A DNA stretch of 49,283 bases from Methylobacterium sp. WL119 (GCF_008039875.1 NZ_VRUU01000031.1:1-49283); one strand, 5' to 3'. Counted from the first letter of the stretch, positions 18,999 through 28,714 are shown. Made by a program: numbers and translations. The notes: generated from the letters alone by a model not told the origin.

Positions 18999-19148
18999 CG
19001 CTTCCGCGTGGTTAACGAAGGCTAGCCGGGCGTGGTTAATGCAGCGTCAACGGCACGGGGCGGCGGAGCATCGGAGGAGACCGGATCCACCGGCGGATCG
19101 CCGCCGCCGATGGATCGAGGCGCGGGCAGGGTCTATAAGCGGCCGGAC

Positions 19149-21101
19149 ATGTCCGCCCCGCAGCCCGTCCGCCGTCTCGACCCGGTCCTCGTCGACCGCA
19201 TCGCCGCGGGCGAGGTGGTCGAGCGGCCGGCCTCGGCGGTCAAGGAGCTGGTCGAGAACGCGATCGATGCCGGCGCCCGCAGCATCGCGGTGACGATCGA
19301 GGCCGGCGGCCGGCGGCTGATCCGGGTGGTCGACGACGGCGCCGGCATGTCGCCGGACGACCTGCTGCTCGCCGTCGAGCGCCACGCCACCTCGAAGCTG
19401 CCGGGCGGCGACCTGACCCGGATCGACACGCTGGGTTTCCGCGGCGAGGCGCTGCCTTCGATCGGCGCGGTCTCGCGGCTGTCGATCACCACCCGCACGG
19501 CGGACGCGGATTCGGGCGCGGCGCTCACCGTCGAGGCGGGCCTGCGCGGCGCGGTGCGCCCGGCGCCGGCGGCGCGCGGCACCCGAATCGAGGTCACCGA
19601 CCTGTTCTCGGCGACGCCGGCGCGGCTGAAGTTCCTGAAATCCGACCGCGCCGAGAGCGCGGCGGTCTCCGACATCCTGCGCCGGCTCGCGGTGGCGCAG
19701 CCCGCGATCCGCTTCACGCTGACGAGCGAGAACGGCACGCCGCTGGTGCTGCCGGCCCTCGCCGGGGCCGAGCCGGACGACGCGACCGCGAGCCTCGCCC
19801 GGCTCGCGCAGGTGCTGGGATCGGACTTCGCCGCGAACGCCCTGCCGGTGGCGATGGCGCGGGAGGGCTTCTCGCTCACCGGCCATGTCGGGCTGGCGAC
19901 CTTCCACCGCGGCGCGGCCAACCACATCCACTTCACGGTGAACGGCCGGCCGGTGCGCGACCGCCTGCTGCTCGGCGCGGTGCGCGGCGCCTACGCCGAC
20001 ACCCTGCGCTCCGACCGGCATCCGGTGCTCGGGCTGGCGATCGCCTGCGAGCCCGGCCTCGTCGACGTCAACGTCCACCCGGCCAAGACCGAGGTGCGGT
20101 TCCGCGATCCGGGGCTGGTGCGGGCGCTCGTCGTCAGCGCGATCCACGAGGCGCTGCGCCGCGGCGGGGCGCGGGCCTCGACCGGCGTGGCGGCCCGCAC
20201 CCTCGAGGCCCTGCGTCCCTCGGGCGGCATCCCGTTGACGCAGCATGGCGGGACGGCGAGCCCGAGCCTGTTCCAGAGCGCGCGGACCGGCCTGTTCCGC
20301 CCGGGCACCCCGTCCGTCGCGGCCCCGTCCGGCTTCCACCGGCCGGCGCCGGATCGGCCGCACGGCTTCGGCGAGGCGGCGCAGGCACCGCTGGCGCCGG
20401 ACGGCGCGGCCGACGCCTTTCCGGATCCGATGGCCGACCTGGCGCCGCCCGCGGCCGACCTGCGCAGCCTCGATGGCGCCGAGGATGCCCTCGACCATCC
20501 CCTCGGCGCCGCGCGGGCGCAGCTGCACGAGACCTACATCGTCGCGCAGACCCGCGACGGCGTGGTGATCGTCGACCAGCACGCGGCGCACGAGCGCCTC
20601 GTCTACGAGCGGATGAAGCGCGAGCGCGCGGCGGGCGGCATCCTGCGCCAGGGCCTCTTGATCCCCGACGTGATCGAGATGGCGCCCGAGGCCGCCGAGC
20701 GGCTGGCCGCGGCCGCCCCCGAGCTCGACCGGCTCGGCCTGACGCTGGAAGCGTTCGGCCCCGGGGCGCTGCTGGTGCGCGCGGTGCCCGCGGCTTTGGC
20801 CGGCGCCTCGGTGCGCGACCTCGTCGCCGACATCCTCGACGCGCTGGACGACAGCGGGGTCGAGGAGGGCGGGGCCGGGGCCCTGGAGGACGGCCCGCTC
20901 GGGCGGCGCCTCGACGCGGTACTGTCGCGGATGAGCTGCCACGGCTCGATCCGCGCCGGAAGGCGCCTGCGCCCGGAGGAGATGAACGCGCTCTTGCGCG
21001 CCATGGAGGCGACGCCGAATTCCGGCCAGTGCAACCACGGCCGCCCGACCTACGTCGCCCTCGGCCGCCACGACATCGAGCGGCTGTTCGGGAGACGCTG
21101 A
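19149..21101 (+). CDS. mutL: DNA mismatch repair protein MutL
   Basis: MutL links mismatch recognition by MutS to strand incision. The 650-residue protein has the GHKL ATPase motifs KELVENAIDAGA, DDGAGM, ATSKL and TLGFRGEALPSIG, then the transducer domain (HFTVNGRPVRDR, VDVNVHPAKTEVRF). A variable Pro/Ala-rich linker follows at about 340-450, then the C-terminal dimerisation domain. That domain has DQHAAHERLVYE, the DQHA(X)2E(X)4E metal-binding endonuclease motif, and QCNHGRPT near the end, so nicking activity like that of MutL in bacteria lacking MutH is expected. The ATG at 19149 (MSAPQPVRRLDP) is chosen over an upstream in-frame start at 19032. Confidence 0.96.
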   Translation: MSAPQPVRRLDPVLVDRIAAGEVVERPASAVKELVENAIDAGARSIAVTIEAGGRRLIRVVDDGAGMSPDDLLLAVERHATSKLPGGDLTRIDTLGFRGEALPSIGAVSRLSITTRTADADSGAALTVEAGLRGAVRPAPAARGTRIEVTDLFSATPARLKFLKSDRAESAAVSDILRRLAVAQPAIRFTLTSENGTPLVLPALAGAEPDDATASLARLAQVLGSDFAANALPVAMAREGFSLTGHVGLATFHRGAANHIHFTVNGRPVRDRLLLGAVRGAYADTLRSDRHPVLGLAIACEPGLVDVNVHPAKTEVRFRDPGLVRALVVSAIHEALRRGGARASTGVAARTLEALRPSGGIPLTQHGGTASPSLFQSARTGLFRPGTPSVAAPSGFHRPAPDRPHGFGEAAQAPLAPDGAADAFPDPMADLAPPAADLRSLDGAEDALDHPLGAARAQLHETYIVAQTRDGVVIVDQHAAHERLVYERMKRERAAGGILRQGLLIPDVIEMAPEAAERLAAAAPELDRLGLTLEAFGPGALLVRAVPAALAGASVRDLVADILDALDDSGVEEGGAGALEDGPLGRRLDAVLSRMSCHGSIRAGRRLRPEEMNALLRAMEATPNSGQCNHGRPTYVALGRHDIERLFGRR

Positions 21102-21117
21102 GCGGGGTGGCGCCCGG

Positions 21118-21363
21118 TCAGTCCGGGATCGCGAACCCGATCGACTGGCACAGGATCGCGACCATCGTCACGCCGCCGGCGACGAGCCCCATCCGGTCCG
21201 GGCGCGCGGGCGCCGACGGCGCGGCGCCGAGACGCAGCTCGTCCTCGTAGCGTGCCAGGATCCAGGCCTGCAGCGACGGTGCGGTCAGGGCGAGCCAGGC
21301 CCACAGGCCGATCGCCAAGAAACCCAGGGCCTGTCCGCCATAGGTGAAGACGTCGTCGATCAT
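21118..21363 (-). CDS. Small two-helix membrane protein, unknown
   Basis: The 81-residue protein starts at the ATG at 21363 (MIDDVFTYGG). It has one hydrophobic helix at about 9-30 (LGFLAIGLWAWLAL) and a second at about 60-78 (MGLVAGGVTMVAILCQSIGF), separated by a charged loop. I recognise no family. It is convergent with mutL, 16 bp away, and divergent from the aminotransferase gene. Confidence 0.65.
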   Translation of the reverse strand: MIDDVFTYGGQALGFLAIGLWAWLALTAPSLQAWILARYEDELRLGAAPSAPARPDRMGLVAGGVTMVAILCQSIGFAIPD

Positions 21364-21529
21364 GGCGCTCTCGGAGCGAGCACCCCCTCGCCGCGAACCT
21401 AGCCCAGCCGTCCGGCACCTGGAAAGCCCGGTCGGGGTTCGACGGCGTCGCCGACGCGCCTTTCGCGTGCGCTCGCACACGGATCGGCCTATGACACGCC
21501 CGACATTCGAACAACCCGGCGCCTTCCCG

Positions 21530-22825
21530 ATGACCGCACTCGCAGATCTGTCCCCCGCCGAACTGGCCGCGCGCTACGCGCAGGCGCAGGGCGCCTACGA
21601 AGCGTTCCGCGCCCGCGGGCTCAAGCTCGACATGACCCGGGGCAAGCCCTCGCCCGAGCAGCTCGACCTCGCGTCGGGCATGCTGGCGCTGCCCGGCAAC
21701 GGCGACCACACCACGGCGTCGGGGGAGGATGCCCGCAACTACGGCGGCCTGCAGGGCCTTGCGGAGGCGCGCGCGCTGTTCGGGCCGGCGCTGCTCGGCG
21801 TGCCCGCGGAGCAGGTGGTGGTGGCCGAGAACGCGAGCCTCGCCGTGATGCACGACTGCATCGTCTGGGCGATGCTAAAGGGCGTGCCGGGCTCGGAGCG
21901 CCCGTGGTCGCGCGAGGAGGCGCCGGCCTTCCTCTGCCCGGTGCCGGGCTACGACCGCCACTTCGCCCTGTGCGAGGAATTCGGCATCCGCATGCTGCCG
22001 GTGCCGATGACGCCGGACGGGCCGGACATGGAGGTGGTCGAGGCCCTCGTCGCCGACCCGGCGGTGAAGGGGATGTGGTGCGTCCCGAAATACTCGAACC
22101 CGTCCGGCGAGATCTATTCGGAGGAGACCGTCCGGCGGCTCGCCGCGATGAAGGCCGGCGCCCCGGACTTCCGCCTGTTCTGGGACAACGCCTACGCCGT
22201 CCACCACCTCACGCCCGAGCACCACGCGATCCCCGACATCCTGGAAGCCTGCCGGGCGGCCGGGCATCCGAACCGCGCCTTCATCTTCGCCTCGACCTCG
22301 AAGATCACGCTCGCCGGCGCGGGTCTGGCCTTCTTCGCCGGCTCCCCCGACAACGTACGCTGGTACCTCGCGCGGGCGGGCAAGCGCACGATCGGCCCGG
22401 ACAAGCTGAACCAGCTCCGGCACGTCCGCTTCCTGCGCGACGCGGCGGGGCTCACCGCCCACATGGAGCGCCAGCGCGAGCTCCTCGCCCCGAAGTTCTC
22501 CGCCGTCACCGAGGCGCTCGCGCGGCACCTGACCGGGACGGACGTGGCCTGGAGCCGGCCCGAGGGCGGCTACTTCGTCAGCGTGGACGCCGGCGTCGGC
22601 ACCGCCGAGCGCATCGTCGAGCTGGCCAAGGGCGCCGGCATCGGCCTGACGCCGGCCGGCGCGACCTTCCCCTACGGCCGCGACCCCCGCGACGCGGCGC
22701 TGCGGCTGGCGCCGTCCTATCCGAGCCTGTCCGAGGTCCGGGAGGCGGCGGAAGGGATCGCGCTCTGCATCCTGCTCGCCGCGCTCGAATCGGAGCGGGC
22801 GGTGCGCGCGGCGCCGCAGGAATGA
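21530..22825 (+). CDS. Class I aminotransferase, subgroup Ic (aspartate aminotransferase-like)
   Basis: The 431-residue PLP enzyme belongs to the less common class Ic aspartate/alanine aminotransferases (PF12897). Marks are LKLDMTRGKPSPEQLDL near the N-terminus, ARNYGGLQGLAEAR, and the PLP lysine in ASTSKITLAGAGLAFF. It likely moves an amino group between aspartate and 2-oxoglutarate. The ATG at 21530 (MTALADLSPAEL) matches the family start; an in-frame ATG at 21491 adds 13 residues and cannot be excluded. Its stop overlaps the start of the lipoprotein gene (ATGA), so the two are translationally coupled. Confidence 0.85.
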   Translation: MTALADLSPAELAARYAQAQGAYEAFRARGLKLDMTRGKPSPEQLDLASGMLALPGNGDHTTASGEDARNYGGLQGLAEARALFGPALLGVPAEQVVVAENASLAVMHDCIVWAMLKGVPGSERPWSREEAPAFLCPVPGYDRHFALCEEFGIRMLPVPMTPDGPDMEVVEALVADPAVKGMWCVPKYSNPSGEIYSEETVRRLAAMKAGAPDFRLFWDNAYAVHHLTPEHHAIPDILEACRAAGHPNRAFIFASTSKITLAGAGLAFFAGSPDNVRWYLARAGKRTIGPDKLNQLRHVRFLRDAAGLTAHMERQRELLAPKFSAVTEALARHLTGTDVAWSRPEGGYFVSVDAGVGTAERIVELAKGAGIGLTPAGATFPYGRDPRDAALRLAPSYPSLSEVREAAEGIALCILLAALESERAVRAAPQE

Positions 22826-23346
22826 GCGGCCTGCTCCGGGCGGCCGGCTTCCTCGTCCTGGCGGCGACGCTGCCGGCCTGCGCCGCGCCGCGCGCCGCGC
22901 GCGTCGCGTCCTGCGACGGGCTGACCGCCGCGATGATCCGCGCCACCGGCGCCTCGCTCGCCGGCCGCGCCGGCACGCGCGCGGTGTTCCGCGCGACCGA
23001 TGCCGAGCGCATGAGCCTCGATTGCCGGGCGCCGGCGCGGATGGTGTTCGCCTCCCGCGACCGCGAGCCGGAGCGCGGCTTCTACGAGCTGATCGGCCGG
23101 GCGGCGCGTGCGCTCGCCGGCGCGGACGCCGAGACCGCCGAGGTGCTGGCACGGCAGGTCCACCAGGATTCGCTGCTGGCCGACGCACCGCGCCAGGGCG
23201 TCGCCGGCAAGGCGGCCCTGCGCTGCGAGACCGGGCCGCGGGCCGACGCGCTGGCCGGCGACCTCACCGTCTGCGTGCTGGTGCCGAACCGGCCGCCCGC
23301 CCTGCGCCGCAAGGCCGGACTTTCGCGGGAGGCTCCGGCGGGCTAA
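22822..23346 (+). CDS. Putative lipoprotein of unknown function
   Basis: The 174-residue protein has a lipoprotein signal (LVLAATLPACAAP, lipobox Cys near 21). The rest is a compact alpha/beta-like sequence with four further Cys (SCDG, LDCR, LRCE, TVCV), possibly two disulfides, consistent with a periplasmic location. No family is recognised. The start codon overlaps the aminotransferase stop by 4 bp, and kdsA begins 10 bp after its stop, so all three form one operon. A link to envelope biogenesis through kdsA is a guess. Confidence 0.75.
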   Translation: MSGLLRAAGFLVLAATLPACAAPRAARVASCDGLTAAMIRATGASLAGRAGTRAVFRATDAERMSLDCRAPARMVFASRDREPERGFYELIGRAARALAGADAETAEVLARQVHQDSLLADAPRQGVAGKAALRCETGPRADALAGDLTVCVLVPNRPPALRRKAGLSREAPAG

Positions 23347-23356
23347 GCCTCCGGCC

Positions 23357-24214
23357 ATGCCCGATTCCACCGACAGCCCAACACCCAGGACCGTCCGCGC
23401 CGGCACGGTCGCCTTCGGCAACCACCTGCCGCTGGCACTGATCGCCGGCCCGTGCCAGCTCGAGAGCCGCGACCACGCGCTCGAGATCGCGGCCGCGCTG
23501 AAGGAGATGGCGGAGTCCCTCGGGATCGCCCTGGTGTTCAAGGCCTCGTTCGACAAGGCGAACCGCACCTCGGGCGGCGCCGCCCGCGGCATCGGGTTGT
23601 CCGGCGCGCTGCCGATCTTCGCCGAGATCAAGGCGCGCTACGGCCTGCCGGTGCTCACCGACGTGCACGATGCCGGGCAGTGCGGGCCGGCGGCCGAGGT
23701 GGTCGACGTGCTCCAGATCCCGGCCTTCCTGTGCCGGCAGACCGACCTGCTGCTGGCCGCCGCCGCCACCGGCCGCGTGGTCAACGTGAAGAAGGGCCAG
23801 TTCCTCGCACCCTGGGACATGCAGCACGTGGCCGCCAAGGTCACCGGGGCCGGCAACCCGAACGTGATCGTCACCGAACGCGGCGCCTCGTTCGGCTACA
23901 ACACCCTGGTCTCCGACATGCGCAGCCTGCCGATCATGGCCGCGGTGACGGGCGGCGCGCCGGTCGTGTTCGATGCGACCCACTCGGTGCAGCAGCCGGG
24001 CGGGCAGGGGGGAAGCTCGGGCGGCGAGCGCCGCTTCGTCGCCGTGCTGGCACGGGCCGCCGTCGCGGTCGGCGTCGCGGGTGTCTTCATCGAGACCGAC
24101 CCCGATCCCGATCGCGCCCCCTCCGACGGCCCCAACATGGTGGCGCTGCGGGACATGCCGGCGCTCGTGTCCGAACTCCTGGCCTTCGACCGGCTGGCCA
24201 AGGCGCACGCGTAA
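23357..24214 (+). CDS. kdsA: 3-deoxy-8-phosphooctulonate synthase (KDO-8-P synthase)
   Basis: KdsA condenses phosphoenolpyruvate with arabinose-5-phosphate to KDO-8-phosphate, the first committed step to the inner core sugar of lipopolysaccharide. The 285-residue protein has the family signatures ALIAGPCQLESRDHALEIA, VFKASFDKANRTSGG, DVLQIPAFLCRQTDLLLAAA, VNVKKGQFLAPWDM, FGYNTLVSDMRSLPIM and VFDATHSVQQPG. The Cys in the segment preceding VDVLQI is not at the class II metal position that I can verify by eye. It ends three bases before the stop of the convergent methyltransferase gene. Confidence 0.96.
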   Translation: MPDSTDSPTPRTVRAGTVAFGNHLPLALIAGPCQLESRDHALEIAAALKEMAESLGIALVFKASFDKANRTSGGAARGIGLSGALPIFAEIKARYGLPVLTDVHDAGQCGPAAEVVDVLQIPAFLCRQTDLLLAAAATGRVVNVKKGQFLAPWDMQHVAAKVTGAGNPNVIVTERGASFGYNTLVSDMRSLPIMAAVTGGAPVVFDATHSVQQPGGQGGSSGGERRFVAVLARAAVAVGVAGVFIETDPDPDRAPSDGPNMVALRDMPALVSELLAFDRLAKAHA

Positions 24215-24217
24215 GGC

Positions 24218-24895
24218 TCAGGACGTCGTCGCCGCCACGAGGACGTGCGCGCGCAGCGGCTGCGACAGGACGTGGCGCCCGCCCGCATCCGTCTCGGCGG
24301 CGGCCGCGAAGGCGTCGGCGATCGCCGACGCGTTGTCGCGGATCGCGGCCCGCCGCGCCGGATCGACCGCCGCCGCGCGCTCGAGGAAGGCGTCGCGGTC
24401 GGCGAAGGCCTCGCGGCGCACGAACCTCGTGTCGGACAGGCAGAGGAACGCCCCGGCCGCGATCGCTGCAGCGATGGCGCCCTGCGCCGCGGCGCGGATC
24501 GCGGTCTCGTCCTCGACCGGCTGGAGCGCCGAGAAGAAGCTGCCCTCGGCCAGCGGCTCGACCACGACGATCCGGCCGCCCGGTGCGACGACGCGGGCCG
24601 CCTCGTCCAGCGCCGCGCGCGGGTCGGGAACGTGGTGCAGGGCGTTGAGGATGACCGCGCCGCCGAAGGTCCCGTCGGCGAACGGCAGGGCCTCGGCGGA
24701 GCAGATCTCGAAGGCGCAGTCCGGCGCCCGGCGCCGGGCTGCGGCGACCGCCGCTTCGCCGGGGTCGATCCCCGTCACCCGTGCGCCGTGGCCGGCCAGC
24801 GCAGCCGACATCGCCCCGGGGCCGCACCCGATATCGACGATGCGGCGCCCCGCGATCGGCGAGAACGCGTCGAGGACGAGCGAGAGGGTATCCAT
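24218..24895 (-). CDS. Class I SAM-dependent methyltransferase
   Basis: The 225-residue enzyme starts at the ATG at 24895. Motif I, RIVDIGCGPGAMSAAL, lies at 18-33. The acidic residue ending the second strand is in VTGIDPGEAAV, and a UbiE/Methyltransf_11-type post-motif follows (NALHHVPDPRAALDEAARVVAPGGRIVVVEP). The C-terminal half is Ala-rich and less conserved. The substrate is unknown: small-molecule methylation is most likely from the fold. Confidence 0.85.
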   Translation of the reverse strand: MDTLSLVLDAFSPIAGRRIVDIGCGPGAMSAALAGHGARVTGIDPGEAAVAAARRRAPDCAFEICSAEALPFADGTFGGAVILNALHHVPDPRAALDEAARVVAPGGRIVVVEPLAEGSFFSALQPVEDETAIRAAAQGAIAAAIAAGAFLCLSDTRFVRREAFADRDAFLERAAAVDPARRAAIRDNASAIADAFAAAAETDAGGRHVLSQPLRAHVLVAATTS

Positions 24896-25241
24896 GGGGC
24901 AAGGTCCGGTCCGGGCGTTCCGGAGCACCATCGCGGGGCGGCCGGCACGGTGCAACCGCCGCGGGGCCGCGAGCGGGAACGCCGCGATCATCCGGCTGCA
25001 GCGGCCCGCGGGTTCTGTCGGGGCGTTACGAACGCGCCGCTTCGTGATCGCGAGATCAATCGTCGCGCCTGTTCACCCGTCCATCCCCCTGATAGTTTCC
25101 CGCTCATCACACGCATTCGGTTCTCGCAGCAGGCATCCATCACCGGAGGTCCTGATCGGCGTCACCTGCGACCGAACGATCATTCCCACGGAAGAGCGGA
25201 TGCCGTATCTGTGGGATAAAATCCCACGGATACGTCCCGCA
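24896..25241. other. Intergenic region with hairpin ahead of the DUF6894 gene
   Basis: This 346-bp gap between divergently placed genes holds no convincing gene. The half nearest the DUF6894 gene is more AT-rich. A perfect 7-bp inverted repeat with an AAA loop (25211-25217 against 25221-25227) ends 14 bp before the chosen start. CCCACGGA occurs both in this hairpin and about 35 bp upstream (near 25187), so the pair may be an operator. Confidence 0.4.
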
Positions 25242-25484
25242 ATGCCGCGCTTCACCATCGACCTGCATGACGGCGCGCACTTCGTGCGCGACACCGAGGG
25301 CTTCGATCTGCCCGATGCGGATGCCGCGCGCGAGAAGCTCGTCCGGATCATGTCGAAGATCGCGCAGGGCTTCGCGGCCGTCCCCGAGCGCCAGGACTAC
25401 CTCGCGGTGGTCCGCGACGAGCACCGGAAGGTCGTCTTCCGGGCCCGTCTCTCGCTGGACATCGAGACGTTCGACGTCGGCTGA
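25242..25484 (+). CDS. DUF6894 domain protein
   Basis: The 80-residue protein starts MPRFTIDLHDGAHFVRDTEG, then DLPDADAAREKLVRIMSKIAQ, which is the conserved DUF6894 core found in many copies in Methylobacterium and Bradyrhizobium. The function is unknown. The ATG at 25242 is preferred to an in-frame ATG at 25201 because family members begin with MPR(Y/F) at this point and the longer form would translate through the hairpin at 25211-25227. Confidence 0.85.
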   Translation: MPRFTIDLHDGAHFVRDTEGFDLPDADAAREKLVRIMSKIAQGFAAVPERQDYLAVVRDEHRKVVFRARLSLDIETFDVG

Positions 25485-25530
25485 GCGCCGAGGATGGACC
25501 CTCGCGCGGCGCCGGCCGGGCATCGGCGCG

Positions 25531-28500
25531 TCACCGCGGCGTCGCGGGGCCGACGGCCGAGCGCCTGGCGATGTCGACGACCTGCTCGGGCGTCGGCGGG
25601 TTCGCCGGGTGGTGGCTCAGGCACAGCGGCGTCCGCAGCTTGACCGGGCGGCCGGAGCCCTCGGTGGCGAAGTAGAACTCGCCCGCTCCGAGCTTGCCGA
25701 TATCCGCCGCCGTCCCGCCGCTGGCGGCCAGGATCTCCTGGGCCGCCGCGATGGTCGCGGGCGCGCTCTGCCGGCCGAAGACCTGCGTCGTGCAGTTCGA
25801 GACCACCTGATTGTGGATGCCGCGCGGCACCTGCGTCGCGACGATCATGCCGAGCCCGTACTTTCGCGCCTGCGCCACCAGCTTGATGCCGCTGCCGAGG
25901 CTCAGCGCCTGCCGCTGCGCGGGCAGGAAGGTTTGCGCCTCGTCCACCACGTAGAGCAGGCCGCGCGGCGACGGGTTGCGCTTGACCCAGCCGAACAGGG
26001 CCATCTGCAGCCGGTTGACGAAATCCTCCCGGGCCGCGTCCGATCCGAGGCCGGCGAGGTTGATCACGGAGATGCGGGTGCGGTCGCCGCCGAAGAACAG
26101 GATCGCGGGATCGAGTGCCGCGCCCTCGGCCTTCAGCAGAGGGTTCGTCGCCACTGCGGCGTGGAGCTGGTCGGCCATGCCGGCGGCGAGCTTGCCGGCC
26201 TCGCGGATGCGGCTCACGTCGTCGGGCAGATCGGCCAGTAGCGCGGTGAAGGCCGCGAGGTCGCCGCCGCCGTCGGCCGCGAACAGGCGGAGCGCGTCGG
26301 CGAGGACGCCGCGTTGCAGCTCCTTCTTCGCGCCGGCGAGCGGCCCCAGCGTCTCGGCGGCCATCTCGACGGCCTGCTGGCGCTCGTCGCGGTCGTCGCC
26401 GAGGCCGCGAAAATCCGGCATCGCCGACAGGAACACCGGGTTGCCGGCATGCACCCCCGGCGTCCAGACCACGACCTCGACCCGGGCCCGGTAGACGCGG
26501 GCCTTGGCGTCGTCGTCTGCGGTGAACCGGCCCGGCCGCTCGGGCCAGGCTTCGCCGAGGCGCGACAGGTCGTTGTTGGGATCGATCACGATGGCCGGAA
26601 TGCCGGCCAGCGCCGCCTCCTCGACGAGGCGGCGCAGCAGCACGGTCTTGCCCGAGCCCGAGCCGGCGATGATCGCGGTGTGGCGCGGCAGCAGCCGGAT
26701 CGGCAGGGTCACGGGCTCGCCGCCCGCGCTCATGCGATGACCGATCGGGATCTCGGACGGCGCCGCATTCGCCTCGCCGTTCGGACGCGGGCGGTCCTCG
26801 CCGCGGCCGGGGCGGGGCGGCGGCAGCGCGTGACCCGCCCCCGCCGATGCGGTCTCGCGCGGCATGACGGGGGCGTCCTCCACCGCGGACGCCGGGGAGC
26901 GGCGCGGGCCGGCATCCGGCTCGCCGAGGCCGGCCCGCTGGAAGAGGGCGGTCGCGCGCACGAAGCGCCCGGCCCGGAGCCAGGCCTCGAAGCGGTCGAG
27001 CCGCCCCTCCGCCGACGCCGCATCCCGCAGGTCGCGCAACGCGACGAAGGTGCGCAGGTCGTCCTCGTCCGGGTCGATCAGCACGCCGTTGGCCGCGGTG
27101 AACAGGTCGACCAGCTGCTTGGTCTTGGCGCCGCCCGGCACCGGCCCGCGCCGGACGATCAGCAGCTCCCGCCCCGGCATGCGGGCCGAGATGCCCGAGG
27201 CGGTGAGCGCCGCCCGCAGCCGAGCCTGGAAGGCGATGGCGTTCTGGTGCAGCAGCGCGCGGTAGCAGACGTGCCGCTCGCGGTCGTTCTCGTCCCGGTG
27301 GGTCAGCGTCAGGCGGCCGTGCAGCGGCGGGATCCTCTGCTCCGGCTCGCCCTTGCTCGCCACGTCGAGGGCGTCGTCCGGGTCGTCCTCCAGCGCGTAG
27401 AGGTCGAAGGCCGCGCGCAGCACCTCGGCGAGGGCGTCGTCCTCCCCGTCGAGGAGGTCGCCGATCTCGGCTCTCGCCTTCGCGCCGGCGAGGTCGAAGA
27501 GCGTCTCGGACGTGTCCCGATCCACTTTCTCGATCCGCCCCGTCAGGTCGTCGCAGAGGGAGACCCGCCCCTCCGCCAGGCAGGCGCGGCGGAAGGCGTC
27601 GCACCGCATCAGGATCGTGCGCGGCATCATCCCGGCCTCGGCGGCCGCCGCGATCGCGGCCTCGCTGTAGGGCCAGGACGGGAAGGGCGGCGTGAAGCCG
27701 GCCTCAAGGCAGGCCGGGCGCATGCGCCCGACGATCAGCGCGGCGGCGGCCGTGCGATCGCTCATCCCGCGGAGGTAGATGTCGCCCGTGAAGCGGTGCC
27801 GCGTCGCCCCCGTGGTCCGCTCGCCGAGGCGGGCCCAGGATTCCGGGAGGCAGGTCACCACGGTCATGCTGCGGTCGCAGACGGTGTGGAGCTCGAGAAG
27901 GCCGGCGCCGAGCACCTCGGCGAGGCCCGCCGCCCCGTCGAGGTCGTCCGTGGCCGCGAGCCGGCTCGCCTCGATCACGCCGTCGATCTGGTCGATGGCG
28001 ATGAGCGTCGGCCCGCTCAGCGCCATGATCCAGCACATGCCGCGCACGAGGTCGATCGGGGCCGGCGGCGGCGTCTTGAAGCCCAGCGCGGCCCGCTCGC
28101 CCGGGTCGGCGTCGTAGCCCTGAAGCCACGCATGCGCGAGGCCGACGGCGCTGAAATCCTGGGAGCGCAGCAGGCACAGGGCGCGGAAGACATCGAGGTG
28201 CTTCAGCGCCCGCGCCGCGTCGACGCTCATCAGGGCCCTGACCAGCACGTCGACGATGCGGCGCGCGTCCATGTTGGGAGTGTTGAACGCAGCCTCGACC
28301 TGGGCCTCGACCTTGAACCGGCGGGCGACGCCCGCCAGCACGGCGTCCGACTGGCGGCGCCCGTCCGGCATCGCCTGGAGCAGGGCCGTGACGAAGCTGA
28401 GCGCCGCGCTGCGCCAGAAATCGGTCAGGCCGAGCACGTCGAGGGGGACGAACCAGCCACCCTGCCGCCAGACCTCGCGGCGCAGCTGCCCGACGAGATG

Positions 28501-28707
28501 GGTCTTGCCGATGCCGGGCTGGCCGACGAGAGCGCGTCCCTTGGCCCGCTGGTCGGGGGTGCGCGCCTCGGCGCGGAGGTCCGCGACCAGCGCCGGCACC
28601 AGGGCCTCGTTGGGGGCGCCGGTCGGCGGCGCGTCGATCCAGATGCTGTCGAGGGTGCGGACCCAGTCGAAATCGACACGGCGCAGGGCGTCGAGGGCGT
28701 CGCTCAT
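25531..28707 (-). CDS. Dual P-loop ATPase: N-terminal STAND/AAA-like domain plus C-terminal HerA/DUF87 motor
   Basis: This 1058-residue protein is the last gene of a three-gene operon. Residues 1-~330 form a STAND/ORC-like ATPase: Walker A GQPGIGKTH at 62-70, Walker B LIAIDQIDG near 238, and a sensor-like stretch MTVVTCLPESW. A middle region of about 350 residues has no recognised domain and ends in a Pro/Ala/Arg-rich linker. The C-terminal third is a HerA/FtsK-type motor: Walker A AGSGSGKTVLLRRL near 680, then AIVIDPNNDLSRLG, Walker B LLYVVDEAQTF near 917, and ATQVPRGIHNQVVSNCTTQVFGR, the late HerA motif. Such motors move along or pump DNA with nuclease partners. The ATG at 28707 lies 7 bp after the previous stop; an upstream extension of 47 residues is rejected. 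Confidence 0.85.
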   Translation of the reverse strand: MSDALDALRRVDFDWVRTLDSIWIDAPPTGAPNEALVPALVADLRAEARTPDQRAKGRALVGQPGIGKTHLVGQLRREVWRQGGWFVPLDVLGLTDFWRSAALSFVTALLQAMPDGRRQSDAVLAGVARRFKVEAQVEAAFNTPNMDARRIVDVLVRALMSVDAARALKHLDVFRALCLLRSQDFSAVGLAHAWLQGYDADPGERAALGFKTPPPAPIDLVRGMCWIMALSGPTLIAIDQIDGVIEASRLAATDDLDGAAGLAEVLGAGLLELHTVCDRSMTVVTCLPESWARLGERTTGATRHRFTGDIYLRGMSDRTAAAALIVGRMRPACLEAGFTPPFPSWPYSEAAIAAAAEAGMMPRTILMRCDAFRRACLAEGRVSLCDDLTGRIEKVDRDTSETLFDLAGAKARAEIGDLLDGEDDALAEVLRAAFDLYALEDDPDDALDVASKGEPEQRIPPLHGRLTLTHRDENDRERHVCYRALLHQNAIAFQARLRAALTASGISARMPGRELLIVRRGPVPGGAKTKQLVDLFTAANGVLIDPDEDDLRTFVALRDLRDAASAEGRLDRFEAWLRAGRFVRATALFQRAGLGEPDAGPRRSPASAVEDAPVMPRETASAGAGHALPPPRPGRGEDRPRPNGEANAAPSEIPIGHRMSAGGEPVTLPIRLLPRHTAIIAGSGSGKTVLLRRLVEEAALAGIPAIVIDPNNDLSRLGEAWPERPGRFTADDDAKARVYRARVEVVVWTPGVHAGNPVFLSAMPDFRGLGDDRDERQQAVEMAAETLGPLAGAKKELQRGVLADALRLFAADGGGDLAAFTALLADLPDDVSRIREAGKLAAGMADQLHAAVATNPLLKAEGAALDPAILFFGGDRTRISVINLAGLGSDAAREDFVNRLQMALFGWVKRNPSPRGLLYVVDEAQTFLPAQRQALSLGSGIKLVAQARKYGLGMIVATQVPRGIHNQVVSNCTTQVFGRQSAPATIAAAQEILAASGGTAADIGKLGAGEFYFATEGSGRPVKLRTPLCLSHHPANPPTPEQVVDIARRSAVGPATPR

Positions 28708-28714
28708 CGGGCGG

